Origin: Microvirga puerhi
GTDB taxonomy: Bacteria > Pseudomonadota > Alphaproteobacteria > Rhizobiales > Beijerinckiaceae
DNA length: 64,000 nucleotides
Assembly: GCF_020089865.1 (NCBI RefSeq)
Contig: NZ_JAIRBM010000008.1
Location: forward strand, 186,001 to 250,000
Direction: 5' to 3'
Position 1 is the first letter of the stretch, and each line of letters opens with the position of its first letter. A program made the position numbers and the translations under genes. Below, piece after piece: positions 54,920 to 63,412 of the stretch. The notes under the pieces are model-generated. The model was not told the origin of the DNA. It did no database searches and was given only the letters and a program-made list of their open reading frames with translations.

Positions 54920-55249
54920 ATGCACAAGTTCATTTCTCTAGCCGCAGTTGGAGCGGCATTCGTTTTCACCGGTTCTGCCACCCAGGCCCAAGATTGGGTG
55001 CCGAGCAAAGCCGCAGCAATGCTTGAGACGGCGCAATACGCTCAGCAAAGTGCGCCACATCATCGGACTGTGCAACATAGGCGGGTTTATCGTGAGCCTA
55101 CTGCAACGGGAGCGATCGGCATGCCTATAGCTTCTTCCTATCCTGCTCCGGAGCTTTGGCCGCATTGCTGGGCCGGCCCTCCCACATGCACCGCAGCGGG
55201 CTATCCTAATCTCCGTTACCTCAGAGAAATGGAAGGGTATCCAGACTGA
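54920..55249 (+). CDS. Small exported protein of unknown function
   Basis: A 109-residue protein with a signal peptide (MHKFISLAAVGAAFVFTGSA, cut likely after TQA). The mature part has a His/Arg-rich stretch (SAPHHRTVQHRRVYRE), and a C-terminal part with two cysteines (PHCWAGPPTCTAAGYPN). AAGGGAGG is an excellent ribosome site. A stress-type promoter may drive it. Family not recognised. Confidence 0.72.
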   Translation: MHKFISLAAVGAAFVFTGSATQAQDWVPSKAAAMLETAQYAQQSAPHHRTVQHRRVYREPTATGAIGMPIASSYPAPELWPHCWAGPPTCTAAGYPNLRYLREMEGYPD

Positions 55250-55303
55250 GCTGATCGGAGCGGAGGCAATCATTATAAGCTGGAATTCTTAAGTGCTACT
55301 GCC

Positions 55304-55349
55304 TTGCCGTGAATGGAAGCGGAATGCGACCCACTTCCATTCACGGCAA
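55304..55349. terminator. 16-base perfect hairpin between convergent genes
   Basis: TTGCCGTGAATGGAAG and CTTCCATTCACGGCAA form a perfect 16-base stem with a 14-base loop, between the small exported protein and the M20 amidohydrolase. No T tract follows. Likely bidirectional terminator; the length is also compatible with a dispersed palindromic repeat. Confidence 0.6.
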
Positions 55350-55451
55350 CAATTCAGGCATCTTTGAAAAAGAGACTCTCCAGCGCAGGACCAAGCAATT
55401 CGGCGCTGTTGCCCATCGCAACATAGAAACCCGAAGCGCGAAATGATCTGC

Positions 55452-56870
55452 CTAGCCCGCGGACATGTCGAGCGGCGGTTCAACGCCTTTACGCAACGGA
55501 CTCACATATGGCGTTTCCCGAGTTCTGTTGGCGAGATCGGCCTTTGCGGCTGTGATGAGCGCAGGATCGATGATCGCTGCCAATCCAGTTGCCGCCATTG
55601 CCTTAGCGACATGAATCATAGCCTTGTGAGCGGCAGGCGTCTTGCCCTGAGCAACGACTTGCCATGTGTGGAAGGGTGTTCCGATAGCGACCGTGGGCGC
55701 ATGAGCCTGCACGGTCGGTACGACCCAGCTTACGTCGCCGATGTCCGTCGATCCAATCATCGGTTTACGCGGAGAGTCGAGAGGAATGAGGAAGTCCGCG
55801 AGCGGCGCATCAGTCTGCTTCTGGCCGACAGCACGGTAAACGGACGCAATCTCCTGCGGAGATAGAGTCGAACGGATCTCGCGGGCGAATGCGCGATCAT
55901 TCTCGTCAAACGGAGGGGCTCCCAGCTCCTCCATGGCGTCGTGCAGGGCGCGCTCAAGAGGTTCATTGCCGAGCGTGTTCGATACGGCGCTGACAATGCG
56001 CATCTCGACGCTCGTCTCTGTCATGAGAGCGGCGCCCTGTGCGATTTTGTGGACCCGCTCGACCAGTTCAAGCATCCCGGCCAAGTCCATGGCACGAATG
56101 GAGTAGCGAACGCGGGCATGGGCCTGGACAACGTTCGGTGCAATACCACCCGTATCTAGCAAAGCGTAATGAACACGGGCATCGGATGGCATATGCTCAC
56201 GCATATAGTTCACGCCCACATTCATCAATTCGACGGCATCGAGGGCGCTTCGACCAAGGTGGGGAGAGGCGGCAGCGTGCGCAGCACGGCCAGTGAAGAT
56301 GAAGTCCGCACGCGTGTTGGCGAGTGAGAGGGCCGGTGCAACTTCCCAGAAGCTGTAGGGATGCCAGGATATGGCAATGTCGGCGTCATCGAAGGCGCCA
56401 GCGCGTACCATGAAGGATTTGGCCGCGCCTCCCTCCTCGGCAGGACATCCATAGTAGCGAACGCGACCAGGGATGCCTTTCTCGGCTAGCCAGTTCTTCA
56501 GGGCCACTGCTGCAAGCATGGCACCAGCGCCGAGAAGGTTATGACCGCACCCATGTCCATGTCCGCCAGCCTCAATCGGTCGATGTTCTGCGACGCCGGC
56601 CTCTTGACTCAGGCCAGGAAGCGCATCGAACTCACCCATGAAGGCAATAATGGGACCACTCTTGCCTGCTTCGCCGATAACAGCGGTCGGAATGCCAGCC
56701 ACGCCTTCTGTGATACGAAACCCCTGATGGCGAAGTTCTGCGACGTGTTCTGCTGCCGAGCGCACTTCGGTATAGCAGACCTCCGGCATCCCCCAGACCC
56801 GATCGCTCAAGGCGACGAGCCTATCCTGGGCGGCTTCGACATGTTGCCAAATCTCATTCCGGACGTTCAT
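55452..56870 (-). CDS. M20-family amidohydrolase (AbgB-like)
   Basis: A 472-residue metallo-amidohydrolase resembling the aminobenzoyl-glutamate hydrolase subunit. Metal-site motifs are visible: GHGHGCGHN, GEFDALPG, PAEEGGAAK and the late GTPFHTW histidine. It removes an acyl or aryl group from an amino acid. No signal peptide, so it acts in the cytoplasm. It is the last gene of the second peptide-type ABC operon, 61 bases after the alpha/beta hydrolase, suggesting that the imported compound is an N-acyl amino acid or peptide. ATG at 56870 with GGGAG upstream. Confidence 0.9.
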   Translation of the reverse strand: MNVRNEIWQHVEAAQDRLVALSDRVWGMPEVCYTEVRSAAEHVAELRHQGFRITEGVAGIPTAVIGEAGKSGPIIAFMGEFDALPGLSQEAGVAEHRPIEAGGHGHGCGHNLLGAGAMLAAVALKNWLAEKGIPGRVRYYGCPAEEGGAAKSFMVRAGAFDDADIAISWHPYSFWEVAPALSLANTRADFIFTGRAAHAAASPHLGRSALDAVELMNVGVNYMREHMPSDARVHYALLDTGGIAPNVVQAHARVRYSIRAMDLAGMLELVERVHKIAQGAALMTETSVEMRIVSAVSNTLGNEPLERALHDAMEELGAPPFDENDRAFAREIRSTLSPQEIASVYRAVGQKQTDAPLADFLIPLDSPRKPMIGSTDIGDVSWVVPTVQAHAPTVAIGTPFHTWQVVAQGKTPAAHKAMIHVAKAMAATGLAAIIDPALITAAKADLANRTRETPYVSPLRKGVEPPLDMSAG

Positions 56871-56931
56871 TTCCAACTCCCAAATAATGCACGCGTGAGG
56901 AAACACTGAGCGAAGATAAGATTCTCGCTGA

Positions 56932-57804
56932 TCACAACGTGCCAGCTTGCTCGGAAATAAGTTCCTCGGCCGGGGGGATGCGGTCCTCAAACCAGTAGGC
57001 AGCCGCGGCACGTGACATGGCGGCGCCATCGTGGCCCACCCCCGCTACCCGGACCAACTGCCAGCGGAACGGGAGGTCGAGACGCTCTGCTTCTCGTCGT
57101 GCGAAGTCGTAGACGAAATGAGCACGGGCATACCGCGTGGGACCCTGCCTCAGAGCCTCTAGCTGTGCAGGAAGATTCGGATCATCCATACTGATATCTT
57201 GGTCGCCTGCGAAAATGTGCATCGGACGGGAAAGCCATCTCGAGAGGTTCGCTTCATCGAGGCCGATGCCAGAAAGTCCTTCCGGAAATTCGCGCTCCAT
57301 CGTTGGCAAAGTGTACCAGCCGGGGTTGGCAGCGATCACTGCTTCAAACGGCGAATGGTCCTGAGTTGCCAGCAAGCGGTGGGAAAACTGGCCGCCGGCG
57401 GAGTGTCCAAAGAGATATGCCTGAGGTCTGCGTGTCGTACCGCTATTTCGCAAAGCTGTAAGCACGCGTCCCGGCACGGAATAGATCCAATGCTCATATG
57501 GCTGCACGCTTCCGTCGATTCCGAGGACGAGACCGTTATTGTATCCTTCCGCTCCGGGAAAGTTCTCGTTCGAGAAGGTAGGAGCTGCGATGAGAAGGCG
57601 GTGCTTTTCCGCGGCAGGAATCCAAAAGTCACGATAATCGTCGCCGTTGCGAAGCATGCCGTGCTGGACGATGACGACTGGATCATCTGGACCGTGAGTG
57701 GAAGGGCGATAGAAGTTCACCGCGAGCGGGCGATCCGGGTGAAACGGATCCACGTAAGAAAGTGTCGTGCGGCCTGTTTGGGGCGTGAGAGCGCTCGTGG
57801 TCAT
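56932..57804 (-). CDS. Alpha/beta hydrolase of the second ABC operon
   Basis: A 290-residue hydrolase without signal peptide. The nucleophile elbow is FGHSAGG, and the likely catalytic histidine is in GVGHDG near the end; the oxyanion region QHGMLRNGDDYRDFW is intact. It is a distant relative of the hydrolase at 24236-25105, also placed in an oligopeptide ABC operon. It overlaps the upstream ATPase stop (ATGA). Probably cleaves an ester or amide in the imported substrate. Confidence 0.83.
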   Translation of the reverse strand: MTTSALTPQTGRTTLSYVDPFHPDRPLAVNFYRPSTHGPDDPVVIVQHGMLRNGDDYRDFWIPAAEKHRLLIAAPTFSNENFPGAEGYNNGLVLGIDGSVQPYEHWIYSVPGRVLTALRNSGTTRRPQAYLFGHSAGGQFSHRLLATQDHSPFEAVIAANPGWYTLPTMEREFPEGLSGIGLDEANLSRWLSRPMHIFAGDQDISMDDPNLPAQLEALRQGPTRYARAHFVYDFARREAERLDLPFRWQLVRVAGVGHDGAAMSRAAAAYWFEDRIPPAEELISEQAGTL

Positions 57805-58805
57805 GTGTTGTCCGAAATATGCAAATGGCAGGCTGCGCTGCGGCCAGGAGCGATCTCCGCCAGAGCGGGGCGAACGTCACGGCATACAGGCATAGCGTGT
57901 TCGCAGCGCGGGTGAAATGGGCAGCCACTCGGTGGTGAGAGGGGAGATGGAAGTTCGCCTCTGAGCGGCTGGAAGGCACGCTTGCGTCGAGCGGCTGAGG
58001 GGCTCGCCGCGATTAGAGCAGCGCTGTAGGGATGGGCTGGTTTGGCAAAGACGGCCGCGGCCGGTCCGACTTCGACGATGCGCCCGAGATACATGATCGC
58101 GACACGGTCGCTGATATGGCGGACGATACCCAGATCGTGGCTGACGAAGAGATAAGTCAGACCGTGTTTCTCCCGCACATCCATGAACAGGTTGATGACT
58201 TGAGCTTGAATCGAGACGTCGAGCGCAGAAACTGGCTCGTCGCAAACCAGGAAATCGGGCTTCACCGCAAGCGCTCTTGCAATTCCGATGCGTTGACGTT
58301 GGCCGCCGGAAAATTGGTGCGGGTAGCGGTTCCGGTAGGCAAGATCGAGTCCGACTTCGGTCAGCGCTCTATCCACAGCAGGATTGATCTCACTTCTTGG
58401 CAGAAGGCGGTGGACACGCAGAGCTTCACCGACGATCTTGTGCACTTGCATACGCGGATCGAGAGATGCATAGGGATCTTGAAAGACCATCTGCACTTTG
58501 AGCAGATAATCCAGCCGCTCCTTGCCTTTCAGGCCAGCTACTGAGCGCCCGTTATACGTCACCTCACCGGCCGTAGGCTTGAGGATGCCTGTGGCAACGC
58601 GCGCAAGGGTGGACTTGCCACAACCGGACTCACCCACGAGCCCCAGCACCTCACCGCGATTTACGTGCAGATCGACGCCATCGACGGCCCGCAAGACGGG
58701 GGGCGGTGATGCCTGACCAATGGTAGCGAGAATATGCTGGGCAAAAGTCGACTTTCCACGGAAGTGTCGCTTCACACCGCGCAATTCGAAGATGGGCGAA
58801 GTCAT
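57801..58805 (-). CDS. Oligopeptide ABC transporter ATPase (DppF/OppF-like)
   Basis: A 334-residue ATPase: Walker A GESGCGKST, signature FSGGQRQR, and the C-terminal oligopeptide/dipeptide cysteine-containing extension (CPFHPRCEHAMPVC), which in relatives can bind an iron-sulfur cluster. Partner of the DppD-like protein encoded just upstream with a 4-base overlap. Confidence 0.94.
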   Translation of the reverse strand: MTSPIFELRGVKRHFRGKSTFAQHILATIGQASPPPVLRAVDGVDLHVNRGEVLGLVGESGCGKSTLARVATGILKPTAGEVTYNGRSVAGLKGKERLDYLLKVQMVFQDPYASLDPRMQVHKIVGEALRVHRLLPRSEINPAVDRALTEVGLDLAYRNRYPHQFSGGQRQRIGIARALAVKPDFLVCDEPVSALDVSIQAQVINLFMDVREKHGLTYLFVSHDLGIVRHISDRVAIMYLGRIVEVGPAAAVFAKPAHPYSAALIAASPSAARRKRAFQPLRGELPSPLSPPSGCPFHPRCEHAMPVCRDVRPALAEIAPGRSAACHLHISDNT

Positions 58806-59782
58806 GGAGTGCTGCCCTCTGGTACTGGATTGTGGCAGCGGTAGCTGTGTTCGCGGTCGGATTGTGGCGATGGATCGACTTCAGAGCAAATCGCGAGAGC
58901 GCGCTCGCAGCGAGGTCGGAACGGACATCCGCTGGGCCTAGAGTTGATACTAGGTGCCATGCCGTTGATCTGCCTCAACCGTTCGCCAGGAGCTATGGCT
59001 GCAGCAGATGAGCCGAGCAAACCCAGCGTATATGGATGGCGCGGGTGATCTAATACATCGTCCACTGTTCCCGTTTCGACGATTCGCCCGGCATACATGA
59101 CAGCGACACGGTCCGCGAGTTCAGCGATGACGGCAAGGTCATGCGTGATCCACAGTACCGCTGCACCAGTCTCGCGGCTTAACTTCTGGACCTCAAAGAG
59201 GATCTGGCTCTGAATCGTCACGTCGAGTGCGGTGGTCGGCTCATCGGCGATGATCAAGTCCGGTTTGTTTAGAAGCGCCGTTGCGATCGCAACCCGCTGG
59301 CGCATGCCGCCCGAGAATTCGTGCGGGAACTGTTTGAGGCGCGCCTCCGGAGACGGAATGCCGACGCGCGCCAATGCGTTGGCCGCTTCCTTCAAGGCCT
59401 CTTGTCGGCTTACAGTACGGTGCTCGAGGATCGCTTCGCACATCTGCTCCCCAATGCTCAGGACCGGATTGAGCGTCATCAATGGATCCTGGAAGATCAT
59501 CGCGATGCGGTCACCGCGCAGATTACGCATGCGCTCCTCGGACGCGCGCCGCAGATCTTCGCCCTTGAACATCACGTCGCCGGCGACGACTTCCCCAGGA
59601 GCGTCGATCAATTGGACGAGCGAGAAACCGGTTACGGATTTGCCGGATCCGGATTCACCGACGAGCCCGAGAATCTCGCCTGGTTCCACGATAAGGTCGA
59701 CTCCGTCGACGGCAGGCCACGCACCTTTGAGGTCATGAAATACGGTTTTGAGGCCACGAACCTCAAGGAGGGGCGATGTCAT
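58802..59782 (-). CDS. Oligopeptide ABC transporter ATPase (DppD/OppD-like)
   Basis: A 326-residue ATPase with Walker A GESGSGKS, signature FSGGMRQR and the C-terminal CPFRPRCERALAIC extension. The start at 59782 overlaps the permease stop (ATGA) and is preceded by GAGGGG; the longer frame from 59881 is not needed. Confidence 0.94.
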   Translation of the reverse strand: MTSPLLEVRGLKTVFHDLKGAWPAVDGVDLIVEPGEILGLVGESGSGKSVTGFSLVQLIDAPGEVVAGDVMFKGEDLRRASEERMRNLRGDRIAMIFQDPLMTLNPVLSIGEQMCEAILEHRTVSRQEALKEAANALARVGIPSPEARLKQFPHEFSGGMRQRVAIATALLNKPDLIIADEPTTALDVTIQSQILFEVQKLSRETGAAVLWITHDLAVIAELADRVAVMYAGRIVETGTVDDVLDHPRHPYTLGLLGSSAAAIAPGERLRQINGMAPSINSRPSGCPFRPRCERALAICSEVDPSPQSDREHSYRCHNPVPEGSTP

Positions 59783-60693
59783 GAGCCCCTCACGTTGAAG
59801 CTGCGGCGCAGACGATCTCCCACGAGATTGAGTGAGATGATCAGCAGGACCAGCGCAATGCCAGGGAACACCGCGATCCAATACTCGCCAGAGAGCAGAA
59901 ACTCGAATCCGTTGGCGATCAGAAGGCCGAGCGACGGCTGCGTCACCGGCACGCCAACTCCTAAAAACGACAGTGTTGCCTCGAGCGTGATCGCTCCGGC
60001 AATGCTGATTGTCGAGACGACGAGCACAGAGCCGATAGAGTTCGGCAGCAAATGGGCCAGCATGATATGACGGGTCGGAAGGCCGAAATTGACCGCCGCC
60101 TCGATATATTCCTTACGCCGCTCAACGAGTGCGGCAGCGCGCATCAGGCGAGCGTATTGCGCCCATTGCACGAGGATAATGGCAATGATCACTTTATCGA
60201 CCCCGCGTCCGATAGAGGCGAGAAGGACAAGTGCAATGAGAATCGATGGGAAGCCCAGCATGAAGTCGACGACGCGCATGATGGCCGCGTCGATGACTCC
60301 TCCGAACTGTGCCGCCACAAGGCCTGCGGCGACGCCGATGGCAAGGGCGCCGACGGTTGAGGACAATCCGACGAGAAGGCTTGTGCGAAGGCCATAGAGG
60401 ATAGCACTGAGCATATCCCGGCCTTGAGCATCCGTACCAAGCCAGTAGGTCATGCCATTTATGCTCTCGGAACCGGGGGCCAAGCGGTTGTCCATCACAC
60501 TCAAGGATGCGAGATCGTGCGGATTCTGGGGAGCGATGACGGGCGCCAACACTGCGAGAAGGACGAGGATGCCTAAGAGGATCGCTGCGCCGCGCGTCGT
60601 TGGTCGATTGCGAATGCGTCGCAGCACCTTTTTCCGGAGCGGCGTATCGGCATAGGATGCGACAATTGCCGCCCCCGATTTCGACGGGTTCAT
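59779..60693 (-). CDS. Oligopeptide ABC permease (DppC-like)
   Basis: A 304-residue inner-membrane permease with the DppC-type N-terminal cytoplasmic region, about six helices and the EAA loop (EAAVNFGLPTRHIMLAHLLPN). Overlaps both neighbours by four bases, so translation is coupled. Confidence 0.93.
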   Translation of the reverse strand: MNPSKSGAAIVASYADTPLRKKVLRRIRNRPTTRGAAILLGILVLLAVLAPVIAPQNPHDLASLSVMDNRLAPGSESINGMTYWLGTDAQGRDMLSAILYGLRTSLLVGLSSTVGALAIGVAAGLVAAQFGGVIDAAIMRVVDFMLGFPSILIALVLLASIGRGVDKVIIAIILVQWAQYARLMRAAALVERRKEYIEAAVNFGLPTRHIMLAHLLPNSIGSVLVVSTISIAGAITLEATLSFLGVGVPVTQPSLGLLIANGFEFLLSGEYWIAVFPGIALVLLIISLNLVGDRLRRSFNVRGS

Positions 60694-61667
60694 ACCATTT
60701 CTCCCGTCAGCTTCACGCGGGGATCGAGCGCAGCGTAGAGGATGTCGACGAGGAAGTTCACGGCCACGAAAAGCAGCGTTGCAAGCATCACGTAAGCAAC
60801 GATGACCGGACGGTCGAGTTGGTAGATGCTGTCAATCAGGAGTTTGCCCATGCCAGGCCAAGCAAAAACGGTTTCGGTAATCGTCGAGAAAGCAACCAAG
60901 CTGCCAAATTCCATCCCGGCCACCGTGACGACAGGGATCAAGATATTGCGCAGCACATGCCGCCCGACGACTCGTTTGGGACGGACGCCCTTGGCGCGGG
61001 CGTATTTGACGTAGTCTTGAGTCATCGCCTCTGATGTTCCGGCAGCGACGAGCTTGATCATCAGCGCCATATTCGGAATGGCCAGGTTGAGGGCGGGCAA
61101 GACAAGGTGCTTCAGGCCGTCGAGCGTCAGTAGGCTCGTTTGGATACCGAGGACCGACACCGTTTCGCCCCGCCCTGCCGTCGGCAGCCAGCCGAGGGCA
61201 ACGCTGAAGAGAAGGACAAGCATCATTCCTTTCCAGAAACTCGGCAGCGAAAACCCAAGAACCGTTCCGGCCATGATCGCTCGGCTTGGACGGCTTTCCG
61301 GATTGAGCCCGGCAAGAAGGCCGAGCGGTATTCCCACGACGGCTGCAAGGCTCATGGCCAGAAGAACGAGTTCAAAAGTGGCCGGCAGTCTGGCCAGAAT
61401 CAGATCGACTGCCGGCACGCCATGCACGAAGGAGCGCCCGAGATCGCCCTTGAGGGCATTGCCCAGAAAAACGAGATACTGCTGCAAGACGGGCAGGTCG
61501 AGGCCGAGGCGACGGATCATCGCCGCGCGCTCGGCCGCGCTCACCTGCGGCGGGACCAGCAGTTCGATCGGGTCTCCAATGCCGTAGACGGCAAGGAAGA
61601 CGACGATCGAAACCGCGAGTAGAACCAGAATACTCTGGATCAAGCGCTGCAGAACATAGGCCGTCAT
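60690..61667 (-). CDS. Oligopeptide ABC permease (DppB-like)
   Basis: A 325-residue permease opening MTAYVLQRLIQSILVLL, with the EAA loop (YARAKGVRPKRVVGRHVLRN). It pairs with the DppC-like protein. The binding-protein gene is 35 bases upstream. Confidence 0.93.
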   Translation of the reverse strand: MTAYVLQRLIQSILVLLAVSIVVFLAVYGIGDPIELLVPPQVSAAERAAMIRRLGLDLPVLQQYLVFLGNALKGDLGRSFVHGVPAVDLILARLPATFELVLLAMSLAAVVGIPLGLLAGLNPESRPSRAIMAGTVLGFSLPSFWKGMMLVLLFSVALGWLPTAGRGETVSVLGIQTSLLTLDGLKHLVLPALNLAIPNMALMIKLVAAGTSEAMTQDYVKYARAKGVRPKRVVGRHVLRNILIPVVTVAGMEFGSLVAFSTITETVFAWPGMGKLLIDSIYQLDRPVIVAYVMLATLLFVAVNFLVDILYAALDPRVKLTGEMV

Positions 61668-61702
61668 TGCATGTATTCCAGGCTAAGGACGCTCCTGCCT
61701 AC

Positions 61703-63313
61703 TCACTGCTTTGGCTTGACCGACATGGCCATCGTGAACTGGTCCGCGCGGCCGACATAGGTCAGGTTGGACTTGTAGGCCCAGACGGTGCTTTCGAAAT
61801 GCAGCGGTATGAACGCATTACTTTCGAGAACTTGCGCGCCGGCCTTCTGAAGCAGTTCCGACCGCTTGGCATCGTCGAGAGTCGTGATCGCGGACTGGAT
61901 CAGTTTGTCGAATTCGGCATCCGCGTAGCCGCCATAGTTCGAGCCGCCGATGGTCTTGGCCTCATCCGGCGTTGCAGGCCATTGCCTCAGGAAGGAGGAC
62001 GCCTCACCGCTCGTGGAACCCCACCCGCCGAGTGCAACGCTGAATTCCTTCTTGGAGCGGCGCGGGAAATAGATCGCGCGTGTCATGGCATCCACATCGG
62101 CGCGAATGCCAATCTGAGTCAGATATTGCGCGACGGCCTGGGCGATTTGGCTATCGTTGATGTAGCGGTCGTTGGTCGTCGAAAGCGTGACCTGGAAACC
62201 CTTAGGGTAGCCGGCCTCGCTGAGAAGCTTTTTGGCCTCGGTCGGATCGTAGCGCAGCGCTGGCGGGTTCGGAAGCGTTCCGAACATGCCGGTGGGCAGG
62301 AACTGATAGGCCGGCTCGGCTGCACCGTCCATGATGCGCTTCACGATCGCGTCACGATCGATTGCGAGCGACATCGCCTTGCGAACACGCGGATCCTTGA
62401 GCGGGTTCTTGCCGTTCTCAGCCTTGACGAACGGACTCTCATCACGTGCCACGTCGAGCTGGAAATAGATCACACGAGTCGAGGGTGTGATCACGTAACC
62501 GAAGCGCTTGTCGTCCTTGATTCGTCCGAGATCGCGCGCTGCCGGGTTCTCGATCACATCGTAGTCGCCGGCGAGAAGACCTGCTAGGCGCGGACCTGCA
62601 TTGGGAACGGGCACGAAACGTACACTGGCCCAGGGCTCTGCGGGGCCCCAATATTTCTCGTTGCGATCGAGCTCAATAGCCGTTCCCTTCACATAGCTCT
62701 TGAACTTGTAGGGGCCTGTGCCAATGGCGAGCTTACCGTCGTTGAAATCGCCGACGACCGGCCAGTTCCCTGTTACCCCGCAGTTCTTGGCGGGCTCGAA
62801 AGTCAGCTTATCGTGCGGGATGATGGAAGCGCTTAGGATGCCAACACCGGAGAGGAAGTTCGGCAGAAGCGGATCGGGCGTCTTGGTCGTAATGACGATG
62901 GTTTGAGAATCGGGTGCCTCGACAGCCGTGAAGTTACCGGTGATGTCCGCGAAGGATCCGGCAATGGCGGTCTCGTTCTTGAGTGTCCGGCAGAAGGTGA
63001 AGATCACGTCGTCAGCTGTAAAAGGCTTGCCGTCCGAGAACGTCACGCCTTGGCGCAACTTGAATGTCCACTTGTTCTTGCCATCATTGTCCCAGGATGT
63101 GGCAAGGCCCGGCAGGAGCTTTTGTGTCTCGTCCTGCTTGGTCAATCCTTCGAAGATATGAGCCGCGAGAGCATTGTTCGGCGACAGATCGTGATAATGT
63201 GGATCGATTGCCGTCGGCTCAGAGCTGAGCGCGACCCGCAGGGATTGAGCCCAGGCGGGTGCGCTGAGCAGGCAAGTGCCGGCGACGAACGCGAACATCA
63301 GGCGGTTGCGCAT
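61703..63313 (-). CDS. Family 5 extracellular solute-binding protein of the second operon
   Basis: A 536-residue periplasmic binding protein with signal peptide (MRNRLMFAFVAGTCLLSAPA, cut after WAQ) and SBP_bac_5 features (LLPGLATSWD, RQGVTFSDGKPFTADDVIF, GTGPYKF). It is not a close relative of the two paralogues at 22-28 kb, so this operon likely takes a different substrate. First gene of the operon; divergent from an RpiR-type regulator. Confidence 0.93.
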   Translation of the reverse strand: MRNRLMFAFVAGTCLLSAPAWAQSLRVALSSEPTAIDPHYHDLSPNNALAAHIFEGLTKQDETQKLLPGLATSWDNDGKNKWTFKLRQGVTFSDGKPFTADDVIFTFCRTLKNETAIAGSFADITGNFTAVEAPDSQTIVITTKTPDPLLPNFLSGVGILSASIIPHDKLTFEPAKNCGVTGNWPVVGDFNDGKLAIGTGPYKFKSYVKGTAIELDRNEKYWGPAEPWASVRFVPVPNAGPRLAGLLAGDYDVIENPAARDLGRIKDDKRFGYVITPSTRVIYFQLDVARDESPFVKAENGKNPLKDPRVRKAMSLAIDRDAIVKRIMDGAAEPAYQFLPTGMFGTLPNPPALRYDPTEAKKLLSEAGYPKGFQVTLSTTNDRYINDSQIAQAVAQYLTQIGIRADVDAMTRAIYFPRRSKKEFSVALGGWGSTSGEASSFLRQWPATPDEAKTIGGSNYGGYADAEFDKLIQSAITTLDDAKRSELLQKAGAQVLESNAFIPLHFESTVWAYKSNLTYVGRADQFTMAMSVKPKQ

Positions 63314-63337
63314 GGAATTTTCTCCGTTCCCTTGCTT

Positions 63338-63352
63338 CTGTCATTTTGACAG
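63338..63352. promoter_or_regulatory. Perfect palindrome CTGTCA-TTT-TGACAG
   Basis: A 15-base dyad 24 bases upstream of the binding-protein ATG in the shared promoter of the operon and the RpiR-type gene. Likely operator; a second dyad lies at 63379-63388. Confidence 0.55.
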
Positions 63353-63378
63353 ATTTATTTTCCAAATTTAGAGAACAT

Positions 63379-63388
63379 GAAAAATTTC
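63379..63388. promoter_or_regulatory. GAAA-AA-TTTC dyad
   Basis: This sits 24 bases before the RpiR-type start. GAAA/TTTC dyads are the usual type of site for RpiR-family proteins, so it is a candidate autoregulatory site. Confidence 0.45.
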
Positions 63389-63412
63389 TGACGTCAATCT
63401 GCCTGGAGCGCC

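Noticed and set aside
61668-61702. Weak hairpin between the second operon binding protein and permease genes
   Set aside because: The arms AGGC/GCCT with interruptions are too short and imperfect to list as a feature.
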